From assembly GCA_030550095.1 (NCBI GenBank), contig JAUQQA010000012.1:1-61407 (forward strand): a DNA stretch of 61,407 nt. Direction: 5' to 3'. Under the pieces are notes generated by a model. It saw only the letters and a program-made list of their open reading frames with translations, searched no databases and was not told the origin of the DNA. Shown here one piece after another: positions 24,444 to 35,521 of the stretch; within the stretch, counting starts at the first letter, position 1; each line of letters starts with the position of its first letter. The DNA comes from Chloroflexota bacterium. GTDB lineage: Bacteria > Chloroflexota > Anaerolineae > J036 > Brachytrichaceae. Both the position numbers and the translations under genes were made by a program.

Positions 24444-25181
24444 ATGAGCATCCGCGTCACGATTTGGAACGAATATCGCCACGAGCGGAGCAGCGCCGCC
24501 GTCGCCGCGATTTACCCTCAAGGCATCCACGAAACCCTCGCGCAGGCGTTGCGTGCGCAGCCAGATTTCGTAGTGCGCACCGCTACGCTGGACGAGCCAG
24601 AGCACGGCTTGAGCGCTGAAGTGCTCCAAGACACGGACGTGCTGATCTGGTGGGGGCACAAGGCGCACGACGAAGTGCAAGATGATGTTGTTGAGCGCGT
24701 GGTGCAGCGCGTTTGGGCAGGCATGGGGTTCATCGCGCTGCACAGCGCGCACTTCTCCAAGCCGTTCAAGCGCCTGATGGGCACCGATTGCGCGCTGCGC
24801 TGGCGCGAGGCGAGCGACAAGGAGCGCTTTTGGGTGGTCAACCCAGCACACCCGATCGCGCAAGGGCTGCCCGATTTCTTCGAGCTGGAGCGCGAGGAGA
24901 TGTATGGCGAGTTTTTCGGTGTGCCGCAGCCCGACGCGCTTGTGTTCATCAGTTGGTTCAGCGGCGGCGAGGTGTTTCGCAGCGGCTGCTGCTGGTATCG
25001 CGGCATGGGCAAGGTGTTCTACTTCCGCCCCGGTCATGAGACCTATCCCACCTATCACCACCCGCTTGTGCAACAAGTGATCGCCAACGCGGTGCGCTGG
25101 GCAGCTCCAACCCCCGTGGCAAACTTCACGCGCGACGTGCGCCGTCCTTCCGCGCCTTTGGAGCCGCTGCCGCAGCACTAG
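24444..25181 (+). CDS. ThuA-like glutamine-amidotransferase-fold protein
   Basis: A 245-residue protein with the ThuA (trehalose utilisation) fold, a class I glutamine-amidotransferase-like domain. Family landmarks are the opening [58 protein letters not shown] and [18 protein letters not shown]. The nucleophilic Cys of true amidotransferases is absent (LHSAHF), as is usual for ThuA proteins. It probably takes part in sugar catabolism, perhaps of keto-sugars, but the reaction is not established. It lies alone after the tRNA gene and overlaps the convergent NrtR-like gene by 4 nt. Confidence 0.85.
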   Translation: MSIRVTIWNEYRHERSSAAVAAIYPQGIHETLAQALRAQPDFVVRTATLDEPEHGLSAEVLQDTDVLIWWGHKAHDEVQDDVVERVVQRVWAGMGFIALHSAHFSKPFKRLMGTDCALRWREASDKERFWVVNPAHPIAQGLPDFFELEREEMYGEFFGVPQPDALVFISWFSGGEVFRSGCCWYRGMGKVFYFRPGHETYPTYHHPLVQQVIANAVRWAAPTPVANFTRDVRRPSAPLEPLPQH

Positions 25182-25936
25182 GGAAACAATCGGCGCGCCT
25201 TGATCTCGGCAACTGCATCTGCGCGGTAGCGGTAAAGGCGCGCTGGTCGCCCTTCGCCTGTGCGGAACTCGCCCGTCTCCTCGAGCACGCGCGCTTGCAA
25301 GATGCGCCTTCGGAAGTTGCGCTTGTCCAATTTCTCGCCCAGGATGGTCTCGTAGGCGCGCTGTAGCTGGCTGAGGGTGAACGTCTCGGGTAGCAGGCGA
25401 AAGCCGACGGCAGTGTACTCCAACTTGTAGCGCAGGCGCTTAAGCGCGTAGTTCACGATCTCCGCGTGATCGAACGCCATCTCAGGCAGGGCATACACTG
25501 ACTGCCACTGCGCGTCAGCAGCGTCGCGCCCAGCGTGCACGGTGAGCGGCGTGGGCACGAGCGCATAGTAGGCGACGGTGATGGTGCGCCCGCGCGGATC
25601 GCGATCCAGTGCGCCGAAGGTGTAGAGCTGCTCGAGGTGCACGTTTGTCACCCCGGTCTTCTCGCGGAGCGTGCGCATTGCGCCCTCTTCCAGCGATTCA
25701 TCCACGCGCAGTGCCCCACCGGGGATCGCCCACTTACCCTCAAACGGCGGCGTCTTGCGCTTGACGAGCAGCACCTGCAGGTCGTCGTCGCGCAACGCCA
25801 AGATCACTACGTCCACCGTGACGAAGATCTCCGACGTGCGCTCGTGAGCGCGTTCAGGCTCAGCACCAACAGCAGGCTTTGCCGCGAGCACAGGGTTCGA
25901 TTGTATGCGCTGCTCAGCGCTACTTGAACTGCGCAC
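25178..25936 (-). CDS. NrtR-like regulator (Nudix domain plus winged helix)
   Basis: A 252-residue protein with a Nudix domain (about residues 35-165) and a C-terminal winged helix (about 175-250; [14 protein letters not shown] and RNFRRRIL are typical). This is the layout of NrtR, a regulator of NAD metabolism that senses ADP-ribose. The Nudix box is degenerate. [23 protein letters not shown], read as G-x5-E-x7-R, has Thr where the catalytic RE pair needs Glu and Lys in the EE pair, so it likely binds and does not cleave its ligand. A GTG at 25936 is the assumed start, which overlaps the aldolase stop by 17 nt. No NAD genes are adjacent. Confidence 0.75.
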   Translation of the reverse strand: MRSSSSAEQRIQSNPVLAAKPAVGAEPERAHERTSEIFVTVDVVILALRDDDLQVLLVKRKTPPFEGKWAIPGGALRVDESLEEGAMRTLREKTGVTNVHLEQLYTFGALDRDPRGRTITVAYYALVPTPLTVHAGRDAADAQWQSVYALPEMAFDHAEIVNYALKRLRYKLEYTAVGFRLLPETFTLSQLQRAYETILGEKLDKRNFRRRILQARVLEETGEFRTGEGRPARLYRYRADAVAEIKARRLFP

Positions 25937-26666
25937 GGCGCACGGCTTCGTCGGGGCGTGTGTGGATGCGGTCCACGGCGCGCGCGTCGAGGAAGTTTGC
26001 TCCGCCGCAACTCAGCGCTCCCATCAGCACCCGCGCGTGCTTCACCGCCATTGCCGTCACGTTTTGCACCTGTTTCGCTGTGACGCCGAGCGCGATAAGG
26101 CCATGGTTCTGCAAGTAAATGGTGCGCGGCGATTCACCCCAGCGATCTTGATACGCGCGCACTTGGTCACCGATCGCACGCGCGAGTGGCACGCCAGGAT
26201 CGGTGTACGGCACGAAGACCGACTCTGGACCGCACACCACGATCTCGTCGGGCATGAGGTGGCGCGTGATGAGCGCGGCGTTGACGGAGCAAAGCACGCT
26301 GCACACCGCGGTGGGGTGCGTGTGCCCGATAAACTGTGCGTCGGTGAGCTGGTATAACAGCGCGTGGAAGAACGTCTCCACAGAAGGCCAAGGCTGCGCA
26401 GCATCTGCGCGCGCGGCGTCAAGCACAGCGTGCACCTCAACATCGGAGAGACGCTCGTGTTCCAACGCGCGCAGCACAGGCGCAAAGCGCACGTGCGCCA
26501 CCTGATGCGCCGCAAGCGTTTGTAGGCTGGAGCCGCTCGCTTTGATCAGAAACGTCTCTGCGTCGAGCCGCGCGCTGACGTTGCCCTCGCCGATGATGGC
26601 GTAGTCGCGGCGCTCCTCGCCGAGGTGATGCGCTAATGCGAGCAGGTCGGCTAGGGGGTCCGACAT
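25920..26666 (-). CDS. Class II aldolase/adducin-family protein
   Basis: A 248-residue zinc-dependent aldolase-fold protein. The phosphate and substrate loops are seen in GEGNVSARL and IKASGSSL. The metal-binding histidines are in FIGHTHPTAV and a third in YLQNHGLIALG. Relatives include L-fuculose-phosphate aldolase, ribulose-phosphate 4-epimerase and methylthioribulose dehydratase. The substrate cannot be chosen between these. It begins 6 nt after the PHP gene and probably belongs to the same transcript, with the NrtR-like gene overlapping its end. Confidence 0.85.
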   Translation of the reverse strand: MSDPLADLLALAHHLGEERRDYAIIGEGNVSARLDAETFLIKASGSSLQTLAAHQVAHVRFAPVLRALEHERLSDVEVHAVLDAARADAAQPWPSVETFFHALLYQLTDAQFIGHTHPTAVCSVLCSVNAALITRHLMPDEIVVCGPESVFVPYTDPGVPLARAIGDQVRAYQDRWGESPRTIYLQNHGLIALGVTAKQVQNVTAMAVKHARVLMGALSCGGANFLDARAVDRIHTRPDEAVRRAQFK

Positions 26667-26672
26667 GGGCTT

Positions 26673-27488
26673 TCAATCTTGGATCTGCACAAAACGCGGT
26701 TGCCGCCGCTCGAACACAGCGATGTGTGTGAAGCCCGCCTCGCGCGCGATGGCAAGCGCGCGGTCAATATCCGCACCCACATCCTGCGGCGCATGAGCGT
26801 CGGAGCCGACGGTGAGCACCTCGCCGCCCATCTCACGGAACCAGCGCACCACAACGGCAGGCGGGTTTGGGTTGGGCAAGCCGCGCCGCAGCGGCGAGGT
26901 GTTGATCTCGATGCCCTTGCCGCGTCTGATCAGCGCGCGCAACACTTCGCGCAAAATGGGCTCGTAGTCGCGGATGTCGTAGGCGTCGCCGAAGAACGCC
27001 GTGCCGTAGCGCGCTGGGTAGTCAATGTGTGCAAGCACGTCGAAATCGCCCTGCTCAGCCAACGCGATCATCTCGGTGAAGTAACGGCGGAACGCCTCGC
27101 GCCACCCGCCTTCGCACCAAGCGGTGAAGAATTCGGGGAGTACGGTGTTCACCTCGGGCGTCACCCAATGCAGCGAACCCAGCACAAAGTCCCAGTCGTG
27201 CTGTCGCAACACTGCCGTGGCACGCTCGGCGTGGCGGTGTGGCTCGCTGATCTCGATGCCTGCGCGGATGCGCAAGCGATCGCCGAACTGTTCTCGGCAG
27301 CGCGCGAGCGCCTGCATGTAGTCCGCGGGGCGGAAGTAAAAGCTTGTTGGGTCGCCGGGGTTGTAATCCTCGTGCTCGGTGAAGGCGATCTCTTGCAAAC
27401 CGCGCGCGATGGCGGCTTGGCATTGCACTTCCATCGGCGCTTGGCTATCTTGCGAGAAGTGTGTGTGGCAGTGGTAGTCAACGCGCAT
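26673..27488 (-). CDS. PHP-domain phosphatase (histidinol-phosphatase-like)
   Basis: A 271-residue PHP-fold metal-dependent phosphoesterase. The trinuclear metal ligands are recognisable: DYHCHTHFSQDS at residues 4-15, AFTEHEDYN, AGIEISEPH, GSLHWV, AHIDYPARY and VGSDAHAPQDVG. Order and length match HisK-type histidinol-phosphatases, but other phosphate esters are possible. The ATG at 27488 is chosen because it opens the first PHP motif. The frame continues far upstream only as antisense or shifted sequence of fabH. It starts 11 nt after the fabH stop. Confidence 0.85.
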   Translation of the reverse strand: MRVDYHCHTHFSQDSQAPMEVQCQAAIARGLQEIAFTEHEDYNPGDPTSFYFRPADYMQALARCREQFGDRLRIRAGIEISEPHRHAERATAVLRQHDWDFVLGSLHWVTPEVNTVLPEFFTAWCEGGWREAFRRYFTEMIALAEQGDFDVLAHIDYPARYGTAFFGDAYDIRDYEPILREVLRALIRRGKGIEINTSPLRRGLPNPNPPAVVVRWFREMGGEVLTVGSDAHAPQDVGADIDRALAIAREAGFTHIAVFERRQPRFVQIQD

Positions 27489-27499
27489 GAGAGGCAACC

Positions 27500-28693
27500 T
27501 TAGCGTTTCTGCTCCGAGGTTGTAGATTGCTCTTGAGGGCGTGGGCGGTTTGCGGGTGTGGACGATTTGCCGTTGCTGAGCGCAGGATCGAGCGAACCAA
27601 ATATGCGGTCTTCGACGTGGCGCAAGAGGCGCCGTGCGCGCGAGCGCAAGCCAGCCAAGCTGTAGCCCAATTGTCGCCAGGTGCGCCCTTTGCGATGGAA
27701 GGCGCGCGGCTCGCTCCACTGCACCGCGGCAGCCGCCCACGTCAGCCCGCCGCCGAACCCCACCATCACCACGCGATCGCCAGGGCGCAGCCGCCCCGTT
27801 GCAGCAGCTTCGGCAAGCGCGATCGGGATCGAAGCGGCGCTGGTGTTGCCATACGATTGGATGTTGCAGAACACCTTGTCCATGGGGATGTTCAGCGCGC
27901 GCGCTGCGGATTCGATGATGCGCAAATTCGCTTGGTGCGGCACGAACAGATCCACCTGCTCTGGGTTCCAGCCCGCTTTTTGAATCACCTCGCGCGCGGC
28001 GCGATCGAGGATGCGGGAAGCGAAGCGATACACCTCGCGCCCGTTCATTTTGATGGTGTGCAGGTTTTGTGCCAGCGCTTCGGGCGTGATCGGCATCTTG
28101 CTGCCGCCGGCAGGTAAGATGAGCAACTCGGCGCCGCTGCCGTCGGAGCGCAACAGGGTTGCCATCACACCGCCGGGCTGCTCGCGCGCTTGGAGCACCA
28201 CCGCGCCCGCGCCATCCCCGAAGAGCACACAGGTGCTGCGGTCGGACCAATTCACAATGCGCGAGAGGGTTTCTGCGCCGATCACGAGCACAGTTTCCGC
28301 ACTGCCGGCTTTAATGGCATCAGCACCCATGCTCAAGGCATACACGAAACCAGAACATGCAGCGCTGAGGTCAAACGCGCCGGCGTGATCAGCGCCAAGC
28401 GCATCCTGCACGAGCGAAGCAGTGGAAGGGAAGATGTGCTCTGGCGTTGCGGTGGCGACGATGATCAGGTCCACTTGATGCCCGCTCAAGCCGGCGACCT
28501 CGAGCGCTTCCTTTGCGGCTGCAATGGCGAGCGTGGCGGTCGTCTCGTGCGGACCAGCAATGCGTCGTTCGACGATGCCTGTGCGCTCGCGGATCCAAGC
28601 GTCGGACGTATCCACGATGCGCGCGAGGTCGTCATTCGTCATGATGCGTTGTGGGAGCGCCTTGCCCCAACCGACGATGTGAGCGTATCGCAT
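27500..28693 (-). CDS. fabH: 3-oxoacyl-ACP synthase III (KAS III) with C-terminal tail
   Basis: A 397-residue condensing enzyme that joins acetyl-CoA (or another starter) to malonyl-ACP. The catalytic triad is Cys in LSAACSGFVYAL, His in VPHQANLRI and Asn in YGNTSAASIP. The last core block, GDRVVMVGFGGGLTWAAAAVQW, is typical. Ordinary FabH ends there at about 325 residues. This protein adds about 65 residues rich in Arg, Ser and Pro, likely disordered. It follows fabF by 33 nt in the same direction, making a fatty-acid synthesis pair. Confidence 0.92.
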   Translation of the reverse strand: MRYAHIVGWGKALPQRIMTNDDLARIVDTSDAWIRERTGIVERRIAGPHETTATLAIAAAKEALEVAGLSGHQVDLIIVATATPEHIFPSTASLVQDALGADHAGAFDLSAACSGFVYALSMGADAIKAGSAETVLVIGAETLSRIVNWSDRSTCVLFGDGAGAVVLQAREQPGGVMATLLRSDGSGAELLILPAGGSKMPITPEALAQNLHTIKMNGREVYRFASRILDRAAREVIQKAGWNPEQVDLFVPHQANLRIIESAARALNIPMDKVFCNIQSYGNTSAASIPIALAEAAATGRLRPGDRVVMVGFGGGLTWAAAAVQWSEPRAFHRKGRTWRQLGYSLAGLRSRARRLLRHVEDRIFGSLDPALSNGKSSTPANRPRPQEQSTTSEQKR

Positions 28694-28726
28694 GGCTCTG
28701 CTTGCGCTGTTGCGCGGCGCGCCTGA

Positions 28727-29989
28727 TTATCCCGCGAATGCCTTAAGCACGAGCGTGGCGTTGTGCCCGCCAAAGCCAAAGGAGTTGGTCAACGCCACGC
28801 GCACTGGGCGCCGCACCGCGACGTTGGGCGTGTAGTTGAGGTCGCACTCGGGGTCGGGCACCTCGTAGTTGATCGTCGGCGGGATCACGCCGTGGTTGAT
28901 GGCTTGCACGCACACGATTGCCTCGATTGCGCCGACTGCGCCGAATGAGTGTGCCGTCATGGACTTGGTGGAGCTGATGTTGATGTCGTAGGCAGCTTCG
29001 CCGAACACTTCTTTGATGGCGCGCGTCTCGTTGGCATCGTTGAGCGGCGTGCTGGTGCCGTGTGCGTTGATGTAATCCACTTCGTGCGGCGCGATCCCAG
29101 CTTGGCGCAGCGCGCGACGCATCGCCATGGCAGGGCCTTTCACGTCGGGCGCAGTGATGTGGAAGGCGTCGTCCGTCGCGCCATAGCCGACGATCTCGGC
29201 GTAGATGCGCGCGCCGCGTGCCTGCGCGTGCTCCAGCGATTCGAGCACCAGCATCGCTGCGCCCTCGCCTGTGACGAACCCATTGCGCGTCTTGTCGAAC
29301 GGTCGGCAGGCGCGCTTGGGATCGTCGTTGTAAGTGGAGAGCGCGCCCATGTTGTAGAACGCCGACATGGAGAACGGGTTGATCGGCGACTCGCAGCCGC
29401 CGGTGAGCACAGCTTGCGCGCGCCCGCTGCGGATCATCTCAAACGCCTCGCCGATGGCGTTGGCGCCACTTGCGCACGCGGTGACAATGCACAAGTTCGG
29501 CCCACGGATGCCGAAGTGGATCGCGATCTGTCCTGTGGCGGTGTCCGCCAGCATCATCGGCACCGTGAACGGGCTGATGCGCCGATGCCCGCGCGTGAGC
29601 ATCACCGTGTGCTCATTCAGCAACGTGGTGATGCCGCCGATGCCGCTGCCGATCACGACGCCAACGTCGTAGGTGTTGTCCTCGGTGATTTTCAAGTTCG
29701 CGTCTTCCAGCGCCTGTCGCGCGGCGATCAGCGCAAAATGGGTGACGCGATCCATGCGCCGCGCTTCTTTGCTGCCGAAATGCTGCGCTGGATCGAACCC
29801 CTTCACTTCAGCAGCGATGTGCACGTCGAACTCACGATGATCAAAAAGCGTGATGTAGTCCACGCCAGACTGGCCAGCGATAAGCGCTTCCCAGGTTTCC
29901 TGGACGTTGTGCCCCAGCGGGGTGATCATCCCCATGCCAGTGACCACCACGCGCTGCGGCGTGATTCGATTCAAAGGTGCGTGGGTCAT
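28727..29989 (-). CDS. fabF: 3-oxoacyl-ACP synthase II (KAS II)
   Basis: A 420-residue elongation condensing enzyme. The active site is the Cys in IVTACASGANAIGEA, with His residues in NAHGTSTPLND and TKSMTAHSFGAVG. The N-terminal RVVVTGMGMITPLG and the final NSFGFGGHNATLVL are canonical. Length is typical. A GAGGTAGG Shine-Dalgarno-like stretch precedes the ATG. No acpP, fabD or fabG gene lies next to it in this window. It heads the leftward run fabF-fabH-PHP-aldolase-NrtR. Confidence 0.95.
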   Translation of the reverse strand: MTHAPLNRITPQRVVVTGMGMITPLGHNVQETWEALIAGQSGVDYITLFDHREFDVHIAAEVKGFDPAQHFGSKEARRMDRVTHFALIAARQALEDANLKITEDNTYDVGVVIGSGIGGITTLLNEHTVMLTRGHRRISPFTVPMMLADTATGQIAIHFGIRGPNLCIVTACASGANAIGEAFEMIRSGRAQAVLTGGCESPINPFSMSAFYNMGALSTYNDDPKRACRPFDKTRNGFVTGEGAAMLVLESLEHAQARGARIYAEIVGYGATDDAFHITAPDVKGPAMAMRRALRQAGIAPHEVDYINAHGTSTPLNDANETRAIKEVFGEAAYDINISSTKSMTAHSFGAVGAIEAIVCVQAINHGVIPPTINYEVPDPECDLNYTPNVAVRRPVRVALTNSFGFGGHNATLVLKAFAG

Positions 29990-30154
29990 ATGTGAACCTA
30001 CCTCGGTTGTTCACGGGACGCAGGCATGCACGTAAACTTGTGCGATGCCCTCAACGTGAAGATGTGAAGAAGGCATACTCCCTCACAGCCGATCAACACC
30101 GTCGGCGGCGAGGCGACACGCAGCAAGGAGGTCAGAAGCCAACCGAGGCTGTGC
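29990..30154. other. Intergenic region upstream of fabF
   Basis: Part of the gap before fabF. I see the fabF Shine-Dalgarno region and no convincing gene or terminator. No acyl carrier protein gene is present here. Confidence 0.4.
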
Positions 30155-30502
30155 TCAAGGGGCGCGTGGCACTGCGCAGCACCCCGGCCACGCGCTACGC
30201 ATGCGCAACGGGGGCCACTCCGTGAGGCGCTGCACGTGAATGGACTCGGGGATGAATAGCTCAAGCGGCGGGAGCGCGTGCCAGCCCAAACGCTCATCGC
30301 ACAGCGCCGCGAGCGAACGCGCGTGTAGCTTGAGACGAATGGAGGCGATCCAATGCTTGCTGCCGCTGATCCACTCGTGCAAAGAGGCAGCAGTGACGAG
30401 CGCGCTAGCGAGCGCGTAAGCGACGAACATGGATAGCCCCAACGCAAGCGGCCCCGCGCTGAGAGCGTATCGCCAGCGGCTCAGTTCAAAGCGCCCGAGC
30501 AC
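30155..30502 (-). CDS. Possible small membrane protein, 115 aa
   Basis: A weakly supported frame in the 543-nt gap between fabF and the exporter operon. It predicts one long hydrophobic segment (about residues 12-38, SAGPLALGLSMFVAYALASA) followed by a basic soluble part. It starts at a GTG that lies 7 nt below a minus-strand TACAAT box (30510-30515), an arrangement shared with other genes here. No family is recognised. Codon pattern is only fair, and the C-terminal part rich in Pro and Arg looks less gene-like. Confidence 0.3.
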   Translation of the reverse strand: MLGRFELSRWRYALSAGPLALGLSMFVAYALASALVTAASLHEWISGSKHWIASIRLKLHARSLAALCDERLGWHALPPLELFIPESIHVQRLTEWPPLRMRSAWPGCCAVPRAP

Positions 30503-30532
30503 GTCAGCAATTGTACTCGTGCACCAAGGGCG

Positions 30533-31807
<1,275 letters not shown>

Positions 31808-31811
31808 GGCT

Positions 31812-33053
<1,242 letters not shown>

Positions 33054-33055
33054 CG

Positions 33056-33847
33056 CTATAACTGCAAGACGCGATCCGAGCACGCGATGAGTGGCTCAAG
33101 CACCGGCTCATCGCCCACGATCTGCCCGTCTGCGATGCGGATGATGCGCCGCGTGTGTTGCGCGATGCGCGGGTCGTGCGTCACGAACACCACGGTGATC
33201 CCCTTCTCCATGTTCAGCCGCTGAAAGATGCACATCACCTCAGCGCCGGATTTTGAGTCGAGGTTGCCGGTCGGCTCGTCGGCGAGGATGAGCGCCGGGT
33301 TGTTGACCAGCGCGCGCGCGATGGCGACGCGCTGTTGTTGCCCGCCCGAAAGCTCGTTTGGGTGATGATGCAGGCGGTTGCCCAAGCCAACTGCCTCAAG
33401 CGCCACCTTAGCGCGCTCGCGCCGCTCGCGCGCAGGCACGCCCGCGTAGATCAGCGGCTGCTCCACGTTGTCAATTGCTGAGGTGCGCGGCAGCAAGTTG
33501 AACGACTGAAAGACAAAGCCGATCTTCTTGTTGCGGATCTCGGCAAGCTGGTCGTCGTTCAACTTCTCCACATCCACGCCGTCGAGGCGATAGGTGCCCG
33601 AGGTTGGTTGGTCGAGGCAGCCGAGGATGTTCATCAGCGTGGATTTGCCCGAGCCAGAGGGGCCCATGATCGCCACCAGCTCGCCCGGATAAATGCGCAG
33701 CGAGACGCCGCGCAGCGCGTGCACCTCAACCGTGCCCATCTTGTAAACCTTGGTCACGTCGCGCACCTCGATCACGGGCGTTCTATCCTCGTGCTTGCCG
33801 TTCAGCGCAGAGGGCGCGACGATTTGCTCAAGTGTGGTTGTGCTCAT
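33056..33847 (-). CDS. MacB/LolD-type ABC exporter ATPase
   Basis: A 263-residue nucleotide-binding subunit. Walker A is GPSGSGKST, the Q-loop is [11 protein letters not shown], the signature is [15 protein letters not shown] and Walker B is [13 protein letters not shown], with the H-loop in FVTHDPRIA. The pattern SFNLLPR and GNLDS is typical of the LolD/MacB/FtsE branch, which works with mechanotransmitting permeases. It lies between the adaptor and the two permeases in one leftward operon. Substrates of such systems include antibiotics, peptides and lipoproteins. Which one applies here is unknown. Confidence 0.95.
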   Translation of the reverse strand: MSTTTLEQIVAPSALNGKHEDRTPVIEVRDVTKVYKMGTVEVHALRGVSLRIYPGELVAIMGPSGSGKSTLMNILGCLDQPTSGTYRLDGVDVEKLNDDQLAEIRNKKIGFVFQSFNLLPRTSAIDNVEQPLIYAGVPARERRERAKVALEAVGLGNRLHHHPNELSGGQQQRVAIARALVNNPALILADEPTGNLDSKSGAEVMCIFQRLNMEKGITVVFVTHDPRIAQHTRRIIRIADGQIVGDEPVLEPLIACSDRVLQL

Positions 33848-33862
33848 CGTTCCACCTCCTCG

Positions 33863-35368
33863 CTACTGACCGAAGACGGTGCTCACGCGCGGCGCGAGGA
33901 TCACGTCGCCTTCGTTCACGCCGCTGCGGATCTCGGTGAAGCTTTCGTTGCGCGTGCCGATCTCCACTTCTACTTCGCTCACCTGGTCACCGACGCGCCG
34001 CGTGACGAAGACCTTGCCGCTCTCGCGGTCGCGGCGCAGCGCCCAGTTGGGCACAAGCAACACGTTGTCGCGGCGCTCGAGCACAATGGAGGCGTTCGCC
34101 GTCATGCCGCTGCGCAAACCCTGCACGCCCCCGTCAATGCCCACGCGCACATCATACGAGACCACGCCGTTCACCAAGCGCGACACAGGTGAGATGCGCT
34201 TGACCTTGCCCTTCACCTCTACACCGGGCAACGAGTCTAACGTGATGCGCACCTCTTGTCCTTCACGGATCTTGGCGATGTCAATCTCGTCCACGGTGAT
34301 GTCAATGTGGAAGCGCGAAGTGTCCACCACCGTGACCACAGGCTGCGTGCCGACCACTTCGCCAACTTTGATGTTGAGGTTAGCGATCTCACCATCTATG
34401 GGCGACTTGAGCACGGCCTGTTCGATGCGGCGCTGTGCTTGCTTCACTTGAATCTCTGCGAGGCGCACCTGGTTCTGCGCCGTGGCGAGCTGAACCTCGG
34501 CGTTGCGCAGCGCGATCTCCGCCTGCTTGAGCTGCGCCTCGGCTTGCTCAATGTCAAAGCGCTGTGCTGGTCGCAACAGGCGTTCCAAATTCGCGCGCGC
34601 AGATTGCACTTGCTGCTCAGCGGCTTTGATCTGCGCCTCGTCCGCGCCCTTGGCGACGCGGTCATACTGCGCTTTTGCTGCGTTGTAGTTGTTGGTCGCT
34701 TGCTCCAATTGCAATGCAGCGGGGGAGCCAGCGATCCCTGCAGGATCGAAGGCAAAGGCGCGGTCGTAATTAGCCTGCGCCTGGCGCAGCGCAACTTCGG
34801 CGTTGCGCAAGTTCGCTTCCGCAGCGGCAAGGTCCTCAGGTGTTGGGCCATTGCGCAGTTTCTCAAGCTGCGCTTCAGCGGCGGCAAGTGCCGCGCGTGC
34901 AGCTTCTATGTCCGTCTTGCGCGTGCCGCTCACCGTGCGGCTGTAGTTCGCGGTCGCAATGATCTTCTGCACGCGTGCGTTCTCCAGCGCATTCTCTGCT
35001 TGTGCCAGTGCGTTCTTCGCCTGCGCCAGGTTCGCCTCCGCTTGGGCAAGCGCAAGCTCAAGGTCAGTTGTATCGAGCCGTGCGATCACATCGTCTTTCT
35101 TCACGCGCTGCCCGTTTTCGACGAGCACCTCCGCCACTGTGCCAGGCTGCTGAAAGCTTAGACGCACGAGAGACTCAGGCTCAATGTTGCCTGTGGCGCT
35201 GACGGTTGCGACGAGCGAGCCGCGTGTGACCGACGCCGAGCGCTCCGCTGCCGACTCTTGGCGCGCACCAGGCGGCGCACAAGCGGCGAGCGCAATCACA
35301 GTGGCAAGTGCGAGAGGAAAGAACGCGGCTAATCGTGGCGCACGTTTGACGCTCATGTGCTTGCTCAT
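33863..35368 (-). CDS. MacA/HlyD-type membrane fusion lipoprotein
   Basis: A 501-residue periplasmic adaptor. A signal peptide ends in LAACAPP, so a lipidated Cys is likely. A lipoyl half-motif, NIEPESLVRLSFQQPGTVAE, is followed by an unusually long alpha-helical hairpin (about residues 95-330) rich in A, E, Q and repeating units such as AEANLAQAKNALAQAE. Then come the second lipoyl half (GEIANLNIKVGEVVG) and the beta-barrel domain. The hairpin is longer than in typical YknX/MacA of Gram-positives. It heads the exporter operon. The start at 35368 is used, and an ATG at 35356 is also possible. Confidence 0.88.
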   Translation of the reverse strand: MSKHMSVKRAPRLAAFFPLALATVIALAACAPPGARQESAAERSASVTRGSLVATVSATGNIEPESLVRLSFQQPGTVAEVLVENGQRVKKDDVIARLDTTDLELALAQAEANLAQAKNALAQAENALENARVQKIIATANYSRTVSGTRKTDIEAARAALAAAEAQLEKLRNGPTPEDLAAAEANLRNAEVALRQAQANYDRAFAFDPAGIAGSPAALQLEQATNNYNAAKAQYDRVAKGADEAQIKAAEQQVQSARANLERLLRPAQRFDIEQAEAQLKQAEIALRNAEVQLATAQNQVRLAEIQVKQAQRRIEQAVLKSPIDGEIANLNIKVGEVVGTQPVVTVVDTSRFHIDITVDEIDIAKIREGQEVRITLDSLPGVEVKGKVKRISPVSRLVNGVVSYDVRVGIDGGVQGLRSGMTANASIVLERRDNVLLVPNWALRRDRESGKVFVTRRVGDQVSEVEVEIGTRNESFTEIRSGVNEGDVILAPRVSTVFGQ

Positions 35369-35521
35369 GGTTATCTCTGCGATGACCGAAGAAAGCTTTT
35401 ACATCACAGATGCGCAGTGCTTGGCTGCGCAAAACACGCGCCCGACTATAGCCAGCAGCGATTAGCCCCGTCTGAGATTCAGCCTAACAGTTCATTAGCA
35501 CGTCTAACGATTAAAAAACCT

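Noticed and set aside
26673-28250. A 525-codon frame beginning inside fabH
   Set aside because: Only the last 271 codons look like a protein (PHP domain). The upstream part is an Arg/Ser-rich shifted frame of fabH, so the start was set at 27488.
29990-30532. Acyl carrier protein gene upstream of fabF
   Set aside because: No frame contains the DSL phosphopantetheine motif or the acidic helices of ACP.
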